Under the pieces are notes generated by a model, which had not been told where the DNA came from, did not search any database, and saw nothing but the letters and a program-made list of their open reading frames with translations. A stretch of 64,000 nt of DNA from Verrucomicrobiia bacterium (GTDB taxonomy: Bacteria; Verrucomicrobiota; Verrucomicrobiia; Limisphaerales; DASXHY01), in assembly GCA_035629175.1 (NCBI GenBank), contig DASPIL010000079.1, forward strand, positions 1-64,000, read 5' to 3'. Below are positions 37,333-51,831 of this stretch, piece after piece (position 1 is the first letter of the stretch; the number at the start of each line of letters is the position of its first letter). A program made the position numbers and the translations under genes.

Positions 37333-39528
37333 CTACGTGCGCGCAGCGGGCTTCTTGGCGGCAGCGTCGAGGATTGTGCTCAGAATGCTATTCGGAACCT
37401 GTTCGAATGTCAGCGGTTCCATTGAGTAGGAAGCGCGGCCCTTCGAGAGCGACCGGATCGCCGTTGCATATCCGAACATTTCAGCAAGCGGCACCTGGGC
37501 GTTCAGAACGGTCTGACCCATCTTGGCTTCAATGCCGTTGATGATTCCGCGCCGGCGATTGATGTCGCCGAGGAGGTCGCCCTGATACTCGTCAGGCGTC
37601 GTGCATTCAACCTTCATGATTGGCTCGAGCAGGATCGGACCAGCCTTCTTGAAAGCGTCCTTCAGCGCAAAGATACCGGCCATCTTGAACGCGAGTTCGT
37701 TTGAATCGACTTCATGGAAGCTGCCGTCGATGACTTCAACCCGAAGGTCAATCACCTGGTAGCCAGCGTACACGCCGCCCTTGACGGCTTCTTCAATACC
37801 ATCGATGACAGCAGGGACGTATTCCTTGGGAATCGTGCCGCCGACGATCTTGTTCTCGATTTCAACGCCTTTGCCCTTTTCATTGGGATAGACCTTGATC
37901 ACGGCGTGGCCGTATTGACCGCGACCACCGGATTGGCGGATGAACTTGCCTTCACCTTCGGCATCCTTGGTGATGGTTTCGCGATAAGCAATCTGGGGAG
38001 CGCCCGCATTGGCTTCCACCTTGAATTCGCGCATCAGGCGGTCGCGAATAATTTCCAGATGCAACTCACCCATTCCCGCAATGATCAACTGGCCGGTTTC
38101 CTCGTTCGTGAAACATCGGAACGTGGGATCTTCTTCGGCCAGGCGCTGCAAGCCCTCGGACATCTTGTCGCGATCCGCTTTCGTCTTCGGTTCCACAGCC
38201 ATGCTGATGACAGGTTCGGGGAACGTGGGCGGTTCCAGCGTCACGTCCAGGTCCTCATCGACCAGCGTGTCACCTGTCGTGATATTGCGAAGACCAACCA
38301 GCGCCGCGATGTCGCCCGCGTAAACGGAATCGATATCCTTGCGTTCGCTGCCTTGAATGATCATCAGGCGGCTGACGCGCTCGCGTTTGCGCGTGCGCGG
38401 ATTGTAAATCGAGTCACCCTTCTTCAGGTGGCCTGAATAAACGCGGAAAAACACCAGCTTCCCCGCGTACGGGTCTGTCCAAAGCTTGAACGCGAGGGAG
38501 CAGAATTTGGCATGATCATTGGATTCGACCACAACGGTCTTGTCCGTTCCAAGCTCAAGCCCTTGAGCGGGCGGAATGTCCAGAGGACTGGGCAGATAAT
38601 CGACAACCGCATCAACGAGAACCTGGACGCCCTTCTTTTTAAAAGCGGAGCCACAGAGTACCGGGATCAGTTCGATCTTGCAGGTGAGCCTGCGAATTGC
38701 TGCCTTTAGGATTTCGGGAGTAATCGCCTTTTCCTCGATCACCATTTCGGCAATCAGGTCGTCCTTGTTTGAAACCGCATCAATCAGTTCAGCCAGAGCG
38801 GCCTTCGCGCGCTCCTGATATTCAGCAGGAACTTCGGCAACTTCGTAATTAAGCCCTTCGTTCGCCACATCGCCGGGTCCCCAGACATATGCCTTCTGGT
38901 TCACGACGTCGATGACCCCCGCAAACTTGTCCTCTGCGCCGATGGGCAGGAAAATGGGGAATGCGTACGCCTTAAGCTTCGTGCGCATGTCGTTGAGCGC
39001 ATTGTCAAAGTTCGCGCCGGTGCGGTCCATCTTGTTGACAAACGCAATGCGCGGAACCTTGTACTTCGTTGCCTGCCGCCAGACGGTTTCCGATTGCGGC
39101 TGCACGCCCGCAACGCCGCAGAACACTGCCACAGCCCCGTCCAAAACGCGCATCGAGCGCTCCACTTCGGCGGTAAAATCCACGTGTCCCGGAGTGTCGA
39201 TGATGTTGATCCGATGCGGAATGTCGCGGAACGCCTTGTAGATTGCGTCTTCGCCCGGCTTCATTGCCTTCTGGGTCCAAAAGCTCGTGACGGCGGCTGA
39301 GGTGATCGTGATGCCACGTTCGCGCTCCTGCTCCATCCAGTCAGTCACCGTGTTGCCGTCGTCCACGTCGCCGATCTTGTGAATGAGACCGGTGTAAAAA
39401 AGAATACGCTCGGTGGTAGTGGTTTTTCCGGCGTCAATGTGCGCTGCGATACCGATATTGCGCGTCCGCTCCATCGTGTATTGACGATTGGGGGAATTGA
39501 CTGGGTTGGCGTCCGTTGCTGCTTGCAT
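37333..39528 (-). CDS. fusA: Translation elongation factor G
   Basis: GTPase that drives ribosomal translocation. 731 residues, slightly long because of an N-terminal extension of about 20 residues before RNIGIAAHIDAGKTTTTERIL (G1). The other G motifs are DTPGHVDFTAEVERSMRVLDGA (G3) and FVNKMDRTGANF (G4). Domains II-V follow, with domain IV RQSGGRGQYGHAVIKVYP. ATG 39528 is used; an ATG at 39474 would remove the extension. Third gene of rpsL-rpsG-fusA, separated from rpsG by a hairpin with a short T run. Confidence 0.97.
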   Translation of the reverse strand: MQAATDANPVNSPNRQYTMERTRNIGIAAHIDAGKTTTTERILFYTGLIHKIGDVDDGNTVTDWMEQERERGITITSAAVTSFWTQKAMKPGEDAIYKAFRDIPHRINIIDTPGHVDFTAEVERSMRVLDGAVAVFCGVAGVQPQSETVWRQATKYKVPRIAFVNKMDRTGANFDNALNDMRTKLKAYAFPIFLPIGAEDKFAGVIDVVNQKAYVWGPGDVANEGLNYEVAEVPAEYQERAKAALAELIDAVSNKDDLIAEMVIEEKAITPEILKAAIRRLTCKIELIPVLCGSAFKKKGVQVLVDAVVDYLPSPLDIPPAQGLELGTDKTVVVESNDHAKFCSLAFKLWTDPYAGKLVFFRVYSGHLKKGDSIYNPRTRKRERVSRLMIIQGSERKDIDSVYAGDIAALVGLRNITTGDTLVDEDLDVTLEPPTFPEPVISMAVEPKTKADRDKMSEGLQRLAEEDPTFRCFTNEETGQLIIAGMGELHLEIIRDRLMREFKVEANAGAPQIAYRETITKDAEGEGKFIRQSGGRGQYGHAVIKVYPNEKGKGVEIENKIVGGTIPKEYVPAVIDGIEEAVKGGVYAGYQVIDLRVEVIDGSFHEVDSNELAFKMAGIFALKDAFKKAGPILLEPIMKVECTTPDEYQGDLLGDINRRRGIINGIEAKMGQTVLNAQVPLAEMFGYATAIRSLSKGRASYSMEPLTFEQVPNSILSTILDAAAKKPAART

Positions 39529-39622
39529 GTTAAAACTTCTATTTCGCTGCGTTCTGTAAGAACGCTGCCGTTATTACAAAAATTCGCTGCGCCCTCAAAA
39601 GGAACGCAGCTCCATGAGAATG

Positions 39623-39650
39623 AAAACGCCCCGACGACATCCTCGGGGCG
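39623..39650 (-). terminator. Intra-operon attenuator-like hairpin between rpsG and fusA
   Basis: On the minus strand an 8-bp stem (39643-39650 with 39627-39634), 8-base loop and four T residues lie 17 bases after the rpsG stop. The T run is short, so partial termination is more likely than a complete stop. Confidence 0.55.
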
Positions 39651-39667
39651 CGTTCGATAAATTGCTT

Positions 39668-40141
39668 CTACCAGCGGAAATGTGCAAACGCTTTGTTCGC
39701 CTGCGCCATCTTGTGGACTTCATCCCGCTTGCGGATGGCATTTCCCTGACCCTGGTAGGCTTCCATGATCTCGGCTGCCAGCGCATCCTTCATGGGGGTG
39801 CCCTTGCGAGCGTCCGCAAAATCCACCAGCCAGCGCAGTGCAAGCGCGAACTGACGGTCAACCGTGACTTCAACGGGGACCTGATACGTGGCACCGCCAA
39901 CACGGCGCGCCTTGACTTCGAGGCGCGGCTTGGCGTTGTCCACTGCGCGTTGCAACACATCGAGCGGGTTCACCGTCGGATTCTTCTCGGCGAGATTGTT
40001 GAACGCGCCGTAAACGATGCGTTGTGCAGTGGCCTTCTTGCCGCTGATCATGACCGTATTCACAAGGCGGGACACGAGCGTATTGTTGAACTTCGCATCC
40101 TTTTGGACGGGCCGGCGGGTAGCTTGTCTTCTTCGGGACAT
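39668..40141 (-). CDS. rpsG: 30S ribosomal protein S7
   Basis: Primary 16S rRNA-binding protein of the small-subunit head. 157 residues, normal length. Signatures: MSRRRQATRRPVQKDAKFNNTLVSRLVN, SGKKATAQRIVYGAFN, NPLDVLQRAVDNAKPRLEVKARRVGGATYQVPVEV and the C-terminal GNAIRKRDEVHKMAQANKAFAH. Second in rpsL-rpsG-fusA, 29 bases after rpsL. Confidence 0.97.
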   Translation of the reverse strand: MSRRRQATRRPVQKDAKFNNTLVSRLVNTVMISGKKATAQRIVYGAFNNLAEKNPTVNPLDVLQRAVDNAKPRLEVKARRVGGATYQVPVEVTVDRQFALALRWLVDFADARKGTPMKDALAAEIMEAYQGQGNAIRKRDEVHKMAQANKAFAHFRW

Positions 40142-40170
40142 GGAATCTAAAAGCGTTGTTTTTTAGTAAA

Positions 40171-40563
40171 TTACTTGGCCGCCGGCTTGGCTGCCTTCGG
40201 GCGTTTCACGCCATACTTCGAGCGGCTTACCCGGCGCTTCTCGACGCCGGCGGCATCGAGGGTCCCGCGAACGATATGATAACGCACACCCGGTAGATCC
40301 TTAACACGACCGCCGCGAACCAGGACGATCGAATGCTCCTGCAGGTTGTGGCCTTCATCAGGGATGTAGGCGATCACTTCGAAGCCGTTGGTCAGACGCA
40401 CTTTTGCGACCTTGCGCATCGCCGAGTTGGGCTTCTTGGGCGTGCGGGTCATCACCTGGATGCATACACCGCGGCGGAACGGGGAGTTCTCCAAAGCGGG
40501 AGACTTGGACTTGTACCGAATTTTGGTACGCCCTTTGCGAACTAATTGATTGATCGTCGGCAT
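40171..40563 (-). CDS. rpsL: 30S ribosomal protein S12
   Basis: Decoding-centre protein. 130 residues with the family signatures [34 protein letters not shown] (contains the Lys of the streptomycin-sensitive site) and [22 protein letters not shown], so a streptomycin-sensitive type sequence. The alanine/lysine-rich C-terminus ([10 protein letters not shown]) is slightly extended. First gene of its operon, behind a promoter at 40609-40636. Confidence 0.97.
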   Translation of the reverse strand: MPTINQLVRKGRTKIRYKSKSPALENSPFRRGVCIQVMTRTPKKPNSAMRKVAKVRLTNGFEVIAYIPDEGHNLQEHSIVLVRGGRVKDLPGVRYHIVRGTLDAAGVEKRRVSRSKYGVKRPKAAKPAAK

Positions 40564-40608
40564 TTGAAATTATTAACCGTTGCCTCTACCGGGACAAACG
40601 GAGCGCGG

Positions 40609-40636
40609 AATATAACAAGCCTCATTTTCGTTGCAA
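40609..40636 (-). promoter_or_regulatory. Sigma-70 type promoter of rpsL-rpsG-fusA
   Basis: The minus strand reads TTGCAA (40636-40631), a 16-base spacer and TATATT (40614-40609), about 45 bases before the rpsL start. Confidence 0.6.
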
Positions 40637-40689
40637 CTAGAATTTGGCCAATTTGCGCTGTTCGCAAAAATTCTTGCTGGGTCGCTGCT

Positions 40690-41016
40690 TCATTGGCCGA
40701 CAGGTGAGGCAAATTTGAGCCCGACCACCCCGGCAACAATCAAACCGACACAAACCACACGCAAAACCTCTCGCGATTCACCCAAAAAAGCCATGCCGAT
40801 CACCGCCGTCCCCGCGGCTCCAATCCCAGTCCAGACGGCATAACCTGTCCCCACAGGTATCGTCTTGAGCGCAGCCGCCAGCAATCCAAAACTCGCAATC
40901 ATCGCCAGAATGGTGGCCACGCTCGGCCACAGCTTGGAAAAACCTTCCGTGTACTTTAGGCCTATCGCCCAAGCGATCTCAAGGAGGCCTGCAATGACCA
41001 GATATGTCCAAGCCAT
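40690..41016 (-). CDS. SMR-family exporter (SugE/Gdx-like)
   Basis: Four-helix inner-membrane exporter of 108 residues from ATG 41016 (MAWTYLVIAGLLEIAWAIGL). The membrane-embedded Glu in LLEIAWAIGLKYTEG, the WPS turn and GTGYAVWTGIGAAGTAVIGM are as in SugE/Gdx guanidinium exporters rather than EmrE-type drug pumps. The 80 bases upstream hold only the rpoC terminator and no room for a guanidine riboswitch, so regulation is unclear. It may be read from a promoter overlapping the rpoC terminator or by readthrough. Confidence 0.88.
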   Translation of the reverse strand: MAWTYLVIAGLLEIAWAIGLKYTEGFSKLWPSVATILAMIASFGLLAAALKTIPVGTGYAVWTGIGAAGTAVIGMAFLGESREVLRVVCVGLIVAGVVGLKFASPVGQ

Positions 41017-41046
41017 AATCAATCGCCTTTCTCGATGCAGTTCAAG

Positions 41047-41076
41047 GAAAAGGCCGGTTTCCTAGGGAAACCGGCC
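41047..41076 (-). terminator. Rho-independent terminator of the rpoBC operon
   Basis: An 11-bp perfect stem GGCCGGTTTCC...GGAAACCGGCC with a 3-base loop (41052-41076), followed on the minus strand by TTTTCC. It lies 22 bases after the rpoC stop. Confidence 0.9.
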
Positions 41077-41098
41077 CTTCATAATAATTCTGCGAGGA

Positions 41099-44000
41099 TC
41101 AGCCAACCAACGGATTTTCCGTTGGCGCGGTTTCCAATGCATCCTCGAGGAGCGGTTCCTCGGGCAACTCTACCAAAGCCTTCAGTGTGACTTTGCGATG
41201 ATGATCGAAGCCAGTGCCCGCCGGGATGATGTGTCCCATGATCACATTCTCCTTGAACCCGCGCAGGTAATCGACCTTAGCCCGGGTGGCAGCCTCGGTC
41301 AGGACACGGGTGGTATCCTGGAACGACGCGGCGCTCAGGAAGCTTTCGGTTTCGAGCGATGCTTTGGTAATACCGAGGAGCACAGGTTGTGCTTCCGCGG
41401 GTTTGCCGCCCATCTTCTCGACGCGCGAATTTTCTTCCTCGAACTCCAGCTTGTCGATCTGCTCTCCCCACAGGAATGTGGTGTCGCCAGGTTCAGTGAT
41501 CCGCACCTTGCGCAGCATTTGGCGCACGATGATTTCAATGTGCTTGTCATTGATCGTCACACCCTGGAGGCGGTAAACCTCCTGGACTTCGTTGACGAGA
41601 TGTTCCTGCAACTCCTGCGGTCCGCAGATGTCCAGAATTTCGTGCGGGTCGATCGGGCCTTCAGTCAACTGCTGGCCTTTCTTGACGTAATCGCCCTTGA
41701 ACACAATGACGTGCTTGCCGATCGGGATGAGGTGTTCCTCTTCCACGGCCGTCTGCTGGTCCTTGATGACAATGCAGCGCTTGCCGCGGACACTCGGTCC
41801 GAAGTCAACGATGCCGTCAATCTTCGAAATCTCCGCGGCGTCCTTTGGACGGCGGGCTTCGAACAGTTCCGCGACGCGTGGGAGACCACCCGTAATGTCC
41901 TTTGTCTTCGCACTCTTGCGCGGAGTCTTGGCCATCAGGGTTCCCGCGACGATCTTGTCGTTCTCGTTCACCACGATATGAGCGCCTGAAGGAATCGGGT
42001 AGCTCGCCGTGATCTCATTCTCGTCGTCGAGAATGATGATCTGCGGATGCAGGTCTTCCTTGTGTTCGATGACGACCATGGCTTCCTGCTGGGTCTGCTC
42101 ATCCATTTCCTGCTTCATCGTGACACCTTCGATGATGTCATGGAACTTCACGCGTCCTGCCTTCTCCGAGAGAATTGGAACGTTGTAAGGATCCCATTGA
42201 ACGAAGGTTTCGCCCTTCTTCACCGTGCCACCGTCGACCGCAGAGATGACTGCGCCGATCACGACATTGTGATTCTCCAGTTCGCGGCCGTCTTCGCCCA
42301 TGATCGACACCGAACCGTTCTTGTTCAGAACGATGTTGTTGCCATCCTCGAGCTGCACGATGCGGAGATCGTTGTAACGGATTTTGCCTTCGAACTTGGC
42401 TTTGATCTGCGGGACCTTGAATTGAGCCGAAGCCGTTCCACCGATATGGAACGTACGCATCGTCAACTGCGTTCCGGGCTCGCCGATTGACTGGGCGGCA
42501 ATGATGCCGACCGCTTCGCCGAGCTTGACCAGGAGACCGGTTGCCAGGTTGCGTCCGTAACAATATTTGCAGACGCCATGCTTGCTTTCGCACGTGAGCA
42601 CGGACCGGATCTTCACCTTCTCAACCCCAGCCGTGTCGATTGCCTTTGCCCGGATCTCATCGATCTCGTTATTGGCTTGGGCTAGCGATTCCTTCGGATT
42701 GTTGGGGTTCTTGACGTCATCGCACGAGAAGCGGCCGACCAACCGGTCAGCAAGCTTCACGACCACGTCGTCACCTTCCGAGATCGCCTGCACCCAAATA
42801 CCATTCGAGGTGCCGCAATCTTCCTCGCGGATGATCACGTCCTGCGCCACATCGACCAGCTTGCGGGTCATGTAACCCGAGTCAGCGGTCTTGAGCGCGG
42901 TATCGGCAAGACCCTTGCGGGCGCCGTGCGTCGAGATGAAGTATTCGAGCACCGTCAGGCCTTCGCGGAAGTTCGACAAAATCGGTTTTTCGATGATGTC
43001 GCCGCTCGGCTTGGCCATCAGTCCGCGAACACCTGCGAGCTGGCGAACCTGCTGGCGATTGCCGCGGGCGCCGGAATCCACCATCAGGTAGACAGGATTG
43101 AATTCCTTCTTGCCCTGGTTCTTCTCCAGCGTGCGGAACATGACGTTTGCGATCTGGTCGGTGCAATGCGTCCAGATGTCGATGATCTTGTTGTAGCGTT
43201 CGCCAGGAGTGATGACACCCTTGCGATACTGCTTCTCAACTTCCTTGATTTGCTTTTGCGCGGCTTCGATCTCTTGATCCTTCTCAACGGGAATGATCAT
43301 GTCGTCGATGCCGATCGACACGCCGGCCTTAGTTGCCTCGCGGAAGCCGAGTTCCTTGAGTTTGTCGAGCATGATGACTGTTTTCTCATGGCCGCAAACC
43401 TTGTAGCAGCGCCAGATGAGATCGCCGATCTCGCTCTTCTTCACAACCTTGTTGGGGAAGCCCAATTCCGACGGCCAGATCTCAGAGAAGATCACGCGGC
43501 CGACTGTCGTTTCGATGACCTTGCGGTTCGCGTCGCCGTAAACGGTTTGCTTGCCGATGTCGGGGTTTGCCATGCGAATCCGCTCATGCGTCGTCACAGC
43601 GCCATCGTCAAACGCGAAGATCACCTCGGACTTGGATCCGAAGAGCTTCAGCGTGCGCGAGTCTGTAGGCGCAGGTGTGCGGGGTTCGGCCGTGAGGTAA
43701 TAACAGCCCAGCGTAATGTCCTGTGTAGGCGTGATGATCGGTTTGCCGGATGAAGGCGAGAAGATGTTGTTGGTCGCCATCATCAGCAGGCGCGCTTCCA
43801 TCTGCGCTTCCACCGACAGGGGCACGTGAACAGCCATCTGGTCGCCGTCGAAGTCCGCGTTGTAGGCGGTACAAACCAGCGGATGAATGCGAATGGCTTC
43901 GCCTTCAATCAGCTGCGGTTCGAATGCCTGCACCGACAGTCGATGCAACGTTGGCGCGCGGTTCAGCATGACTGCGTGTCCTCGCGTGACTTCTTCGAGA

Positions 44001-45244
44001 ATATCCCAAACCTCGCTGGTCTGGCGCTCAATCATCTTCTTGGCTGAGCGCACAGTGTGCACGTAGCCGAGTTCCTTGAGGCGGCGGATGATGAACGGTT
44101 CGAACAGCACGAGCGCCATTTTCTTCGGCAAACCGCACTGATTCAGCTTCAGTTCTGGACCAATGACGATCACGGAACGGCCAGAGTAATCCACGCGTTT
44201 CCCGAGCAAGTTCTGGCGGAAGCGTCCACTCTTGCCCTTGAGCATGTCGGACAGCGACTTAAGCGCGCGATTTCCGGCGCCTGTCACGGCACGGCCATGT
44301 CGGCCGTTGTCGAACAGAGCGTCCACGGCTTCCTGCAACATGCGCTTTTCGTTGCGAATGATCACTTCAGGCGTCTTGAGCTGGAGCAGGTTCTTCAACC
44401 GATTGTTGCGGTTGATGACGCGGCGATACAGGTCGTTCAGGTCGGACGTCGCAAATCGGCCGCCTTCGAGGGGAACCAGCGGACGCAGGTCCGGTGGAAT
44501 GACAGGCAGCACAGTGAGGATCATCCATTCCGGACGGCTCTTGGACTGCTGCAGGCCCTGGAGCAGCTTGATTCGCTTGGCAATTTTCTTGCGGATCTGC
44601 TTGCTCTTGGTTTCGGTCATGCCGATCTGCAACGCGTCGATCTGCTTCGCAAGGTCAACCTTCGACAAAGCATCCCGCACGGCTTCGGCTCCCATCTTTG
44701 CCAGGAACGCGTCGGGTCCGTAGGTTTCACGCGCCTCACGGTATTCGTGCTCGCTCAACAATTGGTTCTGTTTGAGCGGCGTCGAACCCGGATCGATCAC
44801 CATGTAATCTTCGTAGTAAATGACCCGCTCGAGGTTGCGGGCAGTCATGTCCAGTGCAAGGCCGATCCGGGACGGCATGCACTTGAAGAACCAGATATGG
44901 CAGACGGGAACGGCCAGTTCGATATGGCCCATGCGTTCGCGACGAACGCGGGCAAGCGTCACTTCCACGCCACAGCGATCACAAACGACCCCGCGGTGCT
45001 TGATGCGCTTATATTTTCCGCAGGAACATTCCCAATCCTTCACAGGGCCGAAAATGCGTTCGCAGAACAGGCCGCCTTTTTCGGGCTTGAACGTGCGGTA
45101 ATTAATGGTCTCGGGATTTTTGACTTCGCCTTTGGACCAGGAACGAATGGCATCGGGTGACGCGACCGAGATCGCGACGTACTCCACCTGATTCACCTTG
45201 TCCAAGCCAAGCAACTCACGCGCGCTTTCTTTGGTGCTAATCAT
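41099..45244 (-). CDS. rpoC: DNA-directed RNA polymerase subunit beta'
   Basis: Catalytic large subunit. The start at 45244 ([16 protein letters not shown]) with GGAAGA upstream gives 1381 residues. Zinc-binding cysteines are [20 protein letters not shown] (near residue 70) and [13 protein letters not shown] (near 890). The catalytic Mg triad is in [12 protein letters not shown] (near 464). The bridge-helix/trigger-loop region has [17 protein letters not shown]. No long lineage insertion is obvious. It lies 46 bases after rpoB. Confidence 0.98.
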   Translation of the reverse strand: MISTKESARELLGLDKVNQVEYVAISVASPDAIRSWSKGEVKNPETINYRTFKPEKGGLFCERIFGPVKDWECSCGKYKRIKHRGVVCDRCGVEVTLARVRRERMGHIELAVPVCHIWFFKCMPSRIGLALDMTARNLERVIYYEDYMVIDPGSTPLKQNQLLSEHEYREARETYGPDAFLAKMGAEAVRDALSKVDLAKQIDALQIGMTETKSKQIRKKIAKRIKLLQGLQQSKSRPEWMILTVLPVIPPDLRPLVPLEGGRFATSDLNDLYRRVINRNNRLKNLLQLKTPEVIIRNEKRMLQEAVDALFDNGRHGRAVTGAGNRALKSLSDMLKGKSGRFRQNLLGKRVDYSGRSVIVIGPELKLNQCGLPKKMALVLFEPFIIRRLKELGYVHTVRSAKKMIERQTSEVWDILEEVTRGHAVMLNRAPTLHRLSVQAFEPQLIEGEAIRIHPLVCTAYNADFDGDQMAVHVPLSVEAQMEARLLMMATNNIFSPSSGKPIITPTQDITLGCYYLTAEPRTPAPTDSRTLKLFGSKSEVIFAFDDGAVTTHERIRMANPDIGKQTVYGDANRKVIETTVGRVIFSEIWPSELGFPNKVVKKSEIGDLIWRCYKVCGHEKTVIMLDKLKELGFREATKAGVSIGIDDMIIPVEKDQEIEAAQKQIKEVEKQYRKGVITPGERYNKIIDIWTHCTDQIANVMFRTLEKNQGKKEFNPVYLMVDSGARGNRQQVRQLAGVRGLMAKPSGDIIEKPILSNFREGLTVLEYFISTHGARKGLADTALKTADSGYMTRKLVDVAQDVIIREEDCGTSNGIWVQAISEGDDVVVKLADRLVGRFSCDDVKNPNNPKESLAQANNEIDEIRAKAIDTAGVEKVKIRSVLTCESKHGVCKYCYGRNLATGLLVKLGEAVGIIAAQSIGEPGTQLTMRTFHIGGTASAQFKVPQIKAKFEGKIRYNDLRIVQLEDGNNIVLNKNGSVSIMGEDGRELENHNVVIGAVISAVDGGTVKKGETFVQWDPYNVPILSEKAGRVKFHDIIEGVTMKQEMDEQTQQEAMVVIEHKEDLHPQIIILDDENEITASYPIPSGAHIVVNENDKIVAGTLMAKTPRKSAKTKDITGGLPRVAELFEARRPKDAAEISKIDGIVDFGPSVRGKRCIVIKDQQTAVEEEHLIPIGKHVIVFKGDYVKKGQQLTEGPIDPHEILDICGPQELQEHLVNEVQEVYRLQGVTINDKHIEIIVRQMLRKVRITEPGDTTFLWGEQIDKLEFEEENSRVEKMGGKPAEAQPVLLGITKASLETESFLSAASFQDTTRVLTEAATRAKVDYLRGFKENVIMGHIIPAGTGFDHHRKVTLKALVELPEEPLLEDALETAPTENPLVG

Positions 45245-45290
45245 ACAGATTTCTTCCAGCGGGTTTCCCCGCACTCAATTTCAATTCGGA

Positions 45291-49148
<3,858 letters not shown>

Positions 49149-49330
49149 TTTGACCTTAATCACTGTGGGCAAGCTGTATGGCTGGCCCGTTATTTCTTCT
49201 AAACGACACAAGGCAAGTACCCTGTATGAACAGCGAACTTGCCCGACTTTCAGTCACCGAAATGGCTCGATGCCCTTCTGTCTGTTAATCGAAAAACTCC
49301 CAAAAATATTCCGCTTCCGCAGGTGAAAGT

Positions 49331-49357
49331 GGGGCGGCGACACAAAGCCGCCGCCCC
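49331..49357 (-). promoter_or_regulatory. GC-rich intercistronic hairpin between rplL and rpoB
   Basis: A 9-bp perfect stem GGGGCGGCG...CGCCGCCCC with a 9-base loop, 16 bases after rplL. There is no T run. It is at the position of the attenuator/RNase III processing site known in enteric rplL-rpoB operons. An attenuation or processing role is inferred. Confidence 0.55.
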
Positions 49358-49373
49358 AGATTCAAACGCAGGT

Positions 49374-49763
49374 TTACTTTACTTCAACCTTGCCGCCGGC
49401 TTCTTCAAGTTTCTTTTTGGCGGCATCAGAATCCGCCTTGTTGGCTCCCTCGAGCACGGGCTTCGGAGCACCTTCAACCAGCGCCTTGGCTTCCGCCAGG
49501 CCGAGGCCGGCTTTCACTTCGCGAACAGCCTTGATCACTGCGATCTTCTTGTCTGCCGGAACGGATGCCAGGATCACGTCAAATGTGTCCTTGGCAGCTT
49601 CTGCAGGAGCCGCAGCTCCACCGCCACCACCAGCAGCAGCAACTGCGACAGGCGCAGCGGCCGTGACACCCCACTTGTTTTCGAGCTCTTTCACGAGGTC
49701 AGCGATCTCGATGACTGTCGCGTTGCTCAATTGATCTACAATACTTGCTTTGTCTAACGCCAT
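49374..49763 (-). CDS. rplL: 50S ribosomal protein L7/L12
   Basis: Stalk protein that recruits translation factors. The start at 49763 ([14 protein letters not shown]) with AAAGGT upstream gives 129 residues. An N-terminal dimerisation domain is followed by an Ala/Gly-rich hinge containing five consecutive glycines and AAAPAEAA. The conserved factor-binding C-terminal domain contains [31 protein letters not shown] and the end [13 protein letters not shown]. It follows rplJ with an unusually long gap (about 200 bases) containing a hairpin. Confidence 0.96.
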   Translation of the reverse strand: MALDKASIVDQLSNATVIEIADLVKELENKWGVTAAAPVAVAAAGGGGGAAAPAEAAKDTFDVILASVPADKKIAVIKAVREVKAGLGLAEAKALVEGAPKPVLEGANKADSDAAKKKLEEAGGKVEVK

Positions 49764-49878
49764 GTTACCTTTCGTCTCGTCGTCTCCGCATATCACCATC
49801 GCATTTGCGCCAGTGCGTCACATTGCGGGAGGTTTAAGTTCGTTTTGAACCGACGATTTACGTTGTTTTTGTTGTATC

Positions 49879-49904
49879 CCGGCCCGCTGGCTAAAACGGG
49901 CCGG
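49879..49904 (-). promoter_or_regulatory. GC-rich hairpin in the rplJ-rplL gap
   Basis: An 8-bp perfect stem CCGGCCCG...CGGGCCGG with a 10-base loop, about 60 bases after rplJ. No T run follows on the minus strand, so it is probably an mRNA stability/processing element or weak attenuator. Confidence 0.45.
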
Positions 49905-49965
49905 AAATTTATCCCAGATTTGCGTTTGTGCAACTTGCAGACTGAACAAACGTGAAATCCGTCGG

Positions 49966-50478
49966 TTATTGGGTTTTCTCCGCCTTGGCCTGGAGCACGC
50001 GCGCCAGCTGGGTTGCAGGAGTGTTCAGCAATACGACCAGCTTGGTCGCTGGAGCGTTCAAAACACCCAGCAACCGGCCACGGAGCACCTCTATGGAAGG
50101 AAGATCCGCCAGCGCAATCAGGTCAGTGTCAGCCAGGCGCTGATTGTTAAGGAAGCCGAACTTGAGCTTCAGCTTTTCAAATTCCGCCGCAAAGGTCTTT
50201 ACGATCTTCGCAGCCGCGGAAATGTCCTTCTGCCCCGTGACAACGGCAAGCTGGCCGGCCAGTGAGCCGTTCAGATCCGCAACGCCAGCTTCCTTCGCAG
50301 CAATGCGGAAGATCGAGTTCTTCACGACGTGAACCTCCGCGCCAGCGCCGCGAAGGCGCTTCCGGAGTTCCGTCATGTGACCCACTTTGAGGCCTTGATA
50401 ATCCACAACGATGAAGAACGGCGACGCGTTCAACCGCGTGAGATATTCCTGTGTTAAAGTTTTCTTTTCGAGACGCAT
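49966..50478 (-). CDS. rplJ: 50S ribosomal protein L10
   Basis: Base of the L7/L12 stalk. The start at 50478 (MRLEKKTLTQEYLTRLN) gives 170 residues. Family features: FFIVVDYQGLKVGHMTELRKRLRGAGAEVHVVKNSIFRIA and the C-terminal helix that binds L12 dimers (VLLNTPATQLARVLQAKAE). It lies 19 bases after rplA and about 200 bases before rplL. Confidence 0.95.
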   Translation of the reverse strand: MRLEKKTLTQEYLTRLNASPFFIVVDYQGLKVGHMTELRKRLRGAGAEVHVVKNSIFRIAAKEAGVADLNGSLAGQLAVVTGQKDISAAAKIVKTFAAEFEKLKLKFGFLNNQRLADTDLIALADLPSIEVLRGRLLGVLNAPATKLVVLLNTPATQLARVLQAKAEKTQ

Positions 50479-50497
50479 GTTCGTGTTTCGTTGGAGG

Positions 50498-51190
50498 TTA
50501 GGCAGCGAACTCGCGCAAATCCACAGCCACACCGGGGCTCATGGTCGCCGAAATCGTGCAACTCTGGATGTAAGTTCCCTTCACGCTGGAAGGTTTTGCC
50601 TTGGCAACCGCGTCGATCACAGCACGGGCATTCTCCTCGAGCTGGGCGGGCGCAAACGACGCCTTGCCGACTGGCACGTGAATGTTTCCGGCCTTATCGA
50701 TTTTGAATTCCACACGGCCGGCCTTCACTTCGCGGACTGCTCGGGCAGTGTCTTCGGTGACCGTTCCAGTCTTCGGGTTTGGCATAAGACCGCGTGGTCC
50801 CAGGACCTTGCCCAGTTTGCGAACTTCCACCATCGCCTCAGGAGTGGCAACGGCGACGTCAAAATCCGTCCATCCGTCGGTGCACTTCTTGATCATGTCC
50901 TCAAAGCCAACGAACTCCGCGCCCGCGGCGCGCGCTGCATCGGCTGCAGGACCGCTCTTTGCAAACACGAGAACCCGCACGGTCTTTCCGCTGCCGTGCG
51001 GCAGAGGAACCGTTCCACGGACCATCTGGTCTGACTGCTTGGGATCCACACCCAGTCGGAAGGCAAGATCAACGCTTTCGTTGAACTTGGCCTTGGGAAA
51101 CTTGTGCAGGACTTCAACGGCGGACTTCAACGGATACGTTTTCCGGGTGTCCACCATTTCCAACGCTTTTTTGAATCGTTTACTGGGCAT
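50498..51190 (-). CDS. rplA: 50S ribosomal protein L1
   Basis: 23S rRNA-binding protein of the L1 stalk. 230 residues. Signatures: KRFKKALEMVDTRKTYPLKSAVEVLHKF, VDLAFRLGVDPKQSDQMVRGTVPLPHG, LGPRGLMPNPKTGTVT, EVKAGRVEFKIDKAGNIHVPVGKASF and KGTYIQSCTISATMSPGV. It lies 102 bases after rplK. A small imperfect hairpin lies in that gap (51248-51275 region). L1 autoregulation is likely but not demonstrable here. Confidence 0.97.
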   Translation of the reverse strand: MPSKRFKKALEMVDTRKTYPLKSAVEVLHKFPKAKFNESVDLAFRLGVDPKQSDQMVRGTVPLPHGSGKTVRVLVFAKSGPAADAARAAGAEFVGFEDMIKKCTDGWTDFDVAVATPEAMVEVRKLGKVLGPRGLMPNPKTGTVTEDTARAVREVKAGRVEFKIDKAGNIHVPVGKASFAPAQLEENARAVIDAVAKAKPSSVKGTYIQSCTISATMSPGVAVDLREFAA

Positions 51191-51292
51191 TTATGGAATG
51201 CGGTGCAAGCGAGCTTTTGGCTCTCCCGCGGTTGTGTGTTTGTTTTGAGATAGGTCCCACGACCGTTCCGGTCTTGTGAGATCTATAAAATC

Positions 51293-51718
51293 TTAGCCAA
51301 CGACGTCGATGCCCATGCTTCGTGCCGTGCCCGAGATCACCCGGAAAGCGGCTTCTTCCGAAGCAGAGTTCATGTCCTTGTACTTCATCTTGACGATTTC
51401 CATCACCTGCTTGCGGCTGACTTTGCCGACCTTTTCCTTGTGCGGCACCTTGGAACCAGCGGTGATTCCGGCCGCCTTCTTGAGCAGAACCGCGGCTGGG
51501 GGCGACTTGGTGATGAAGGTAAACGATTTGTCCTGGTAAACAGTAATGACCACCGGGATTACCAGACCAGCGTCGGCCTTCGTGGCTGCATTGAATTCCT
51601 TGCAGAACGCCATGATGTTGACGCCGTGCTGACCGAGCGCGGGACCCACGGGGGGCGCTGGGTTGGCCTGCCCGGCCGGAATCTGCAGCTTGATCTGTCC
51701 TGTAACTTTCTTTGCCAT
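51293..51718 (-). CDS. rplK: 50S ribosomal protein L11
   Basis: GTPase-centre protein. 141 residues, exactly the usual length. Signatures: [61 protein letters not shown] and the C-terminal [11 protein letters not shown]. First ribosomal-protein gene after nusG (113-base gap). Confidence 0.97.
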   Translation of the reverse strand: MAKKVTGQIKLQIPAGQANPAPPVGPALGQHGVNIMAFCKEFNAATKADAGLVIPVVITVYQDKSFTFITKSPPAAVLLKKAAGITAGSKVPHKEKVGKVSRKQVMEIVKMKYKDMNSASEEAAFRVISGTARSMGIDVVG

Positions 51719-51831
51719 ACAAGTATTTGCGACTTCGGTTTACCACTGACGATTTACAGGCTCGCGGCGCGAACACCATGGTGTTCCCAACGTCGCCAAC
51801 CAGAGATCATCCAATATAAACCATAAATTGT

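Noticed and set aside
41017-41098. Guanidine riboswitch upstream of the SMR exporter
   Set aside because: The gap is filled by the rpoC terminator; no ykkC-type motif.
44057-45160. 367-codon plus-strand frame antisense to rpoC
   Set aside because: Shadow of rpoC; no independent start signal or domain.
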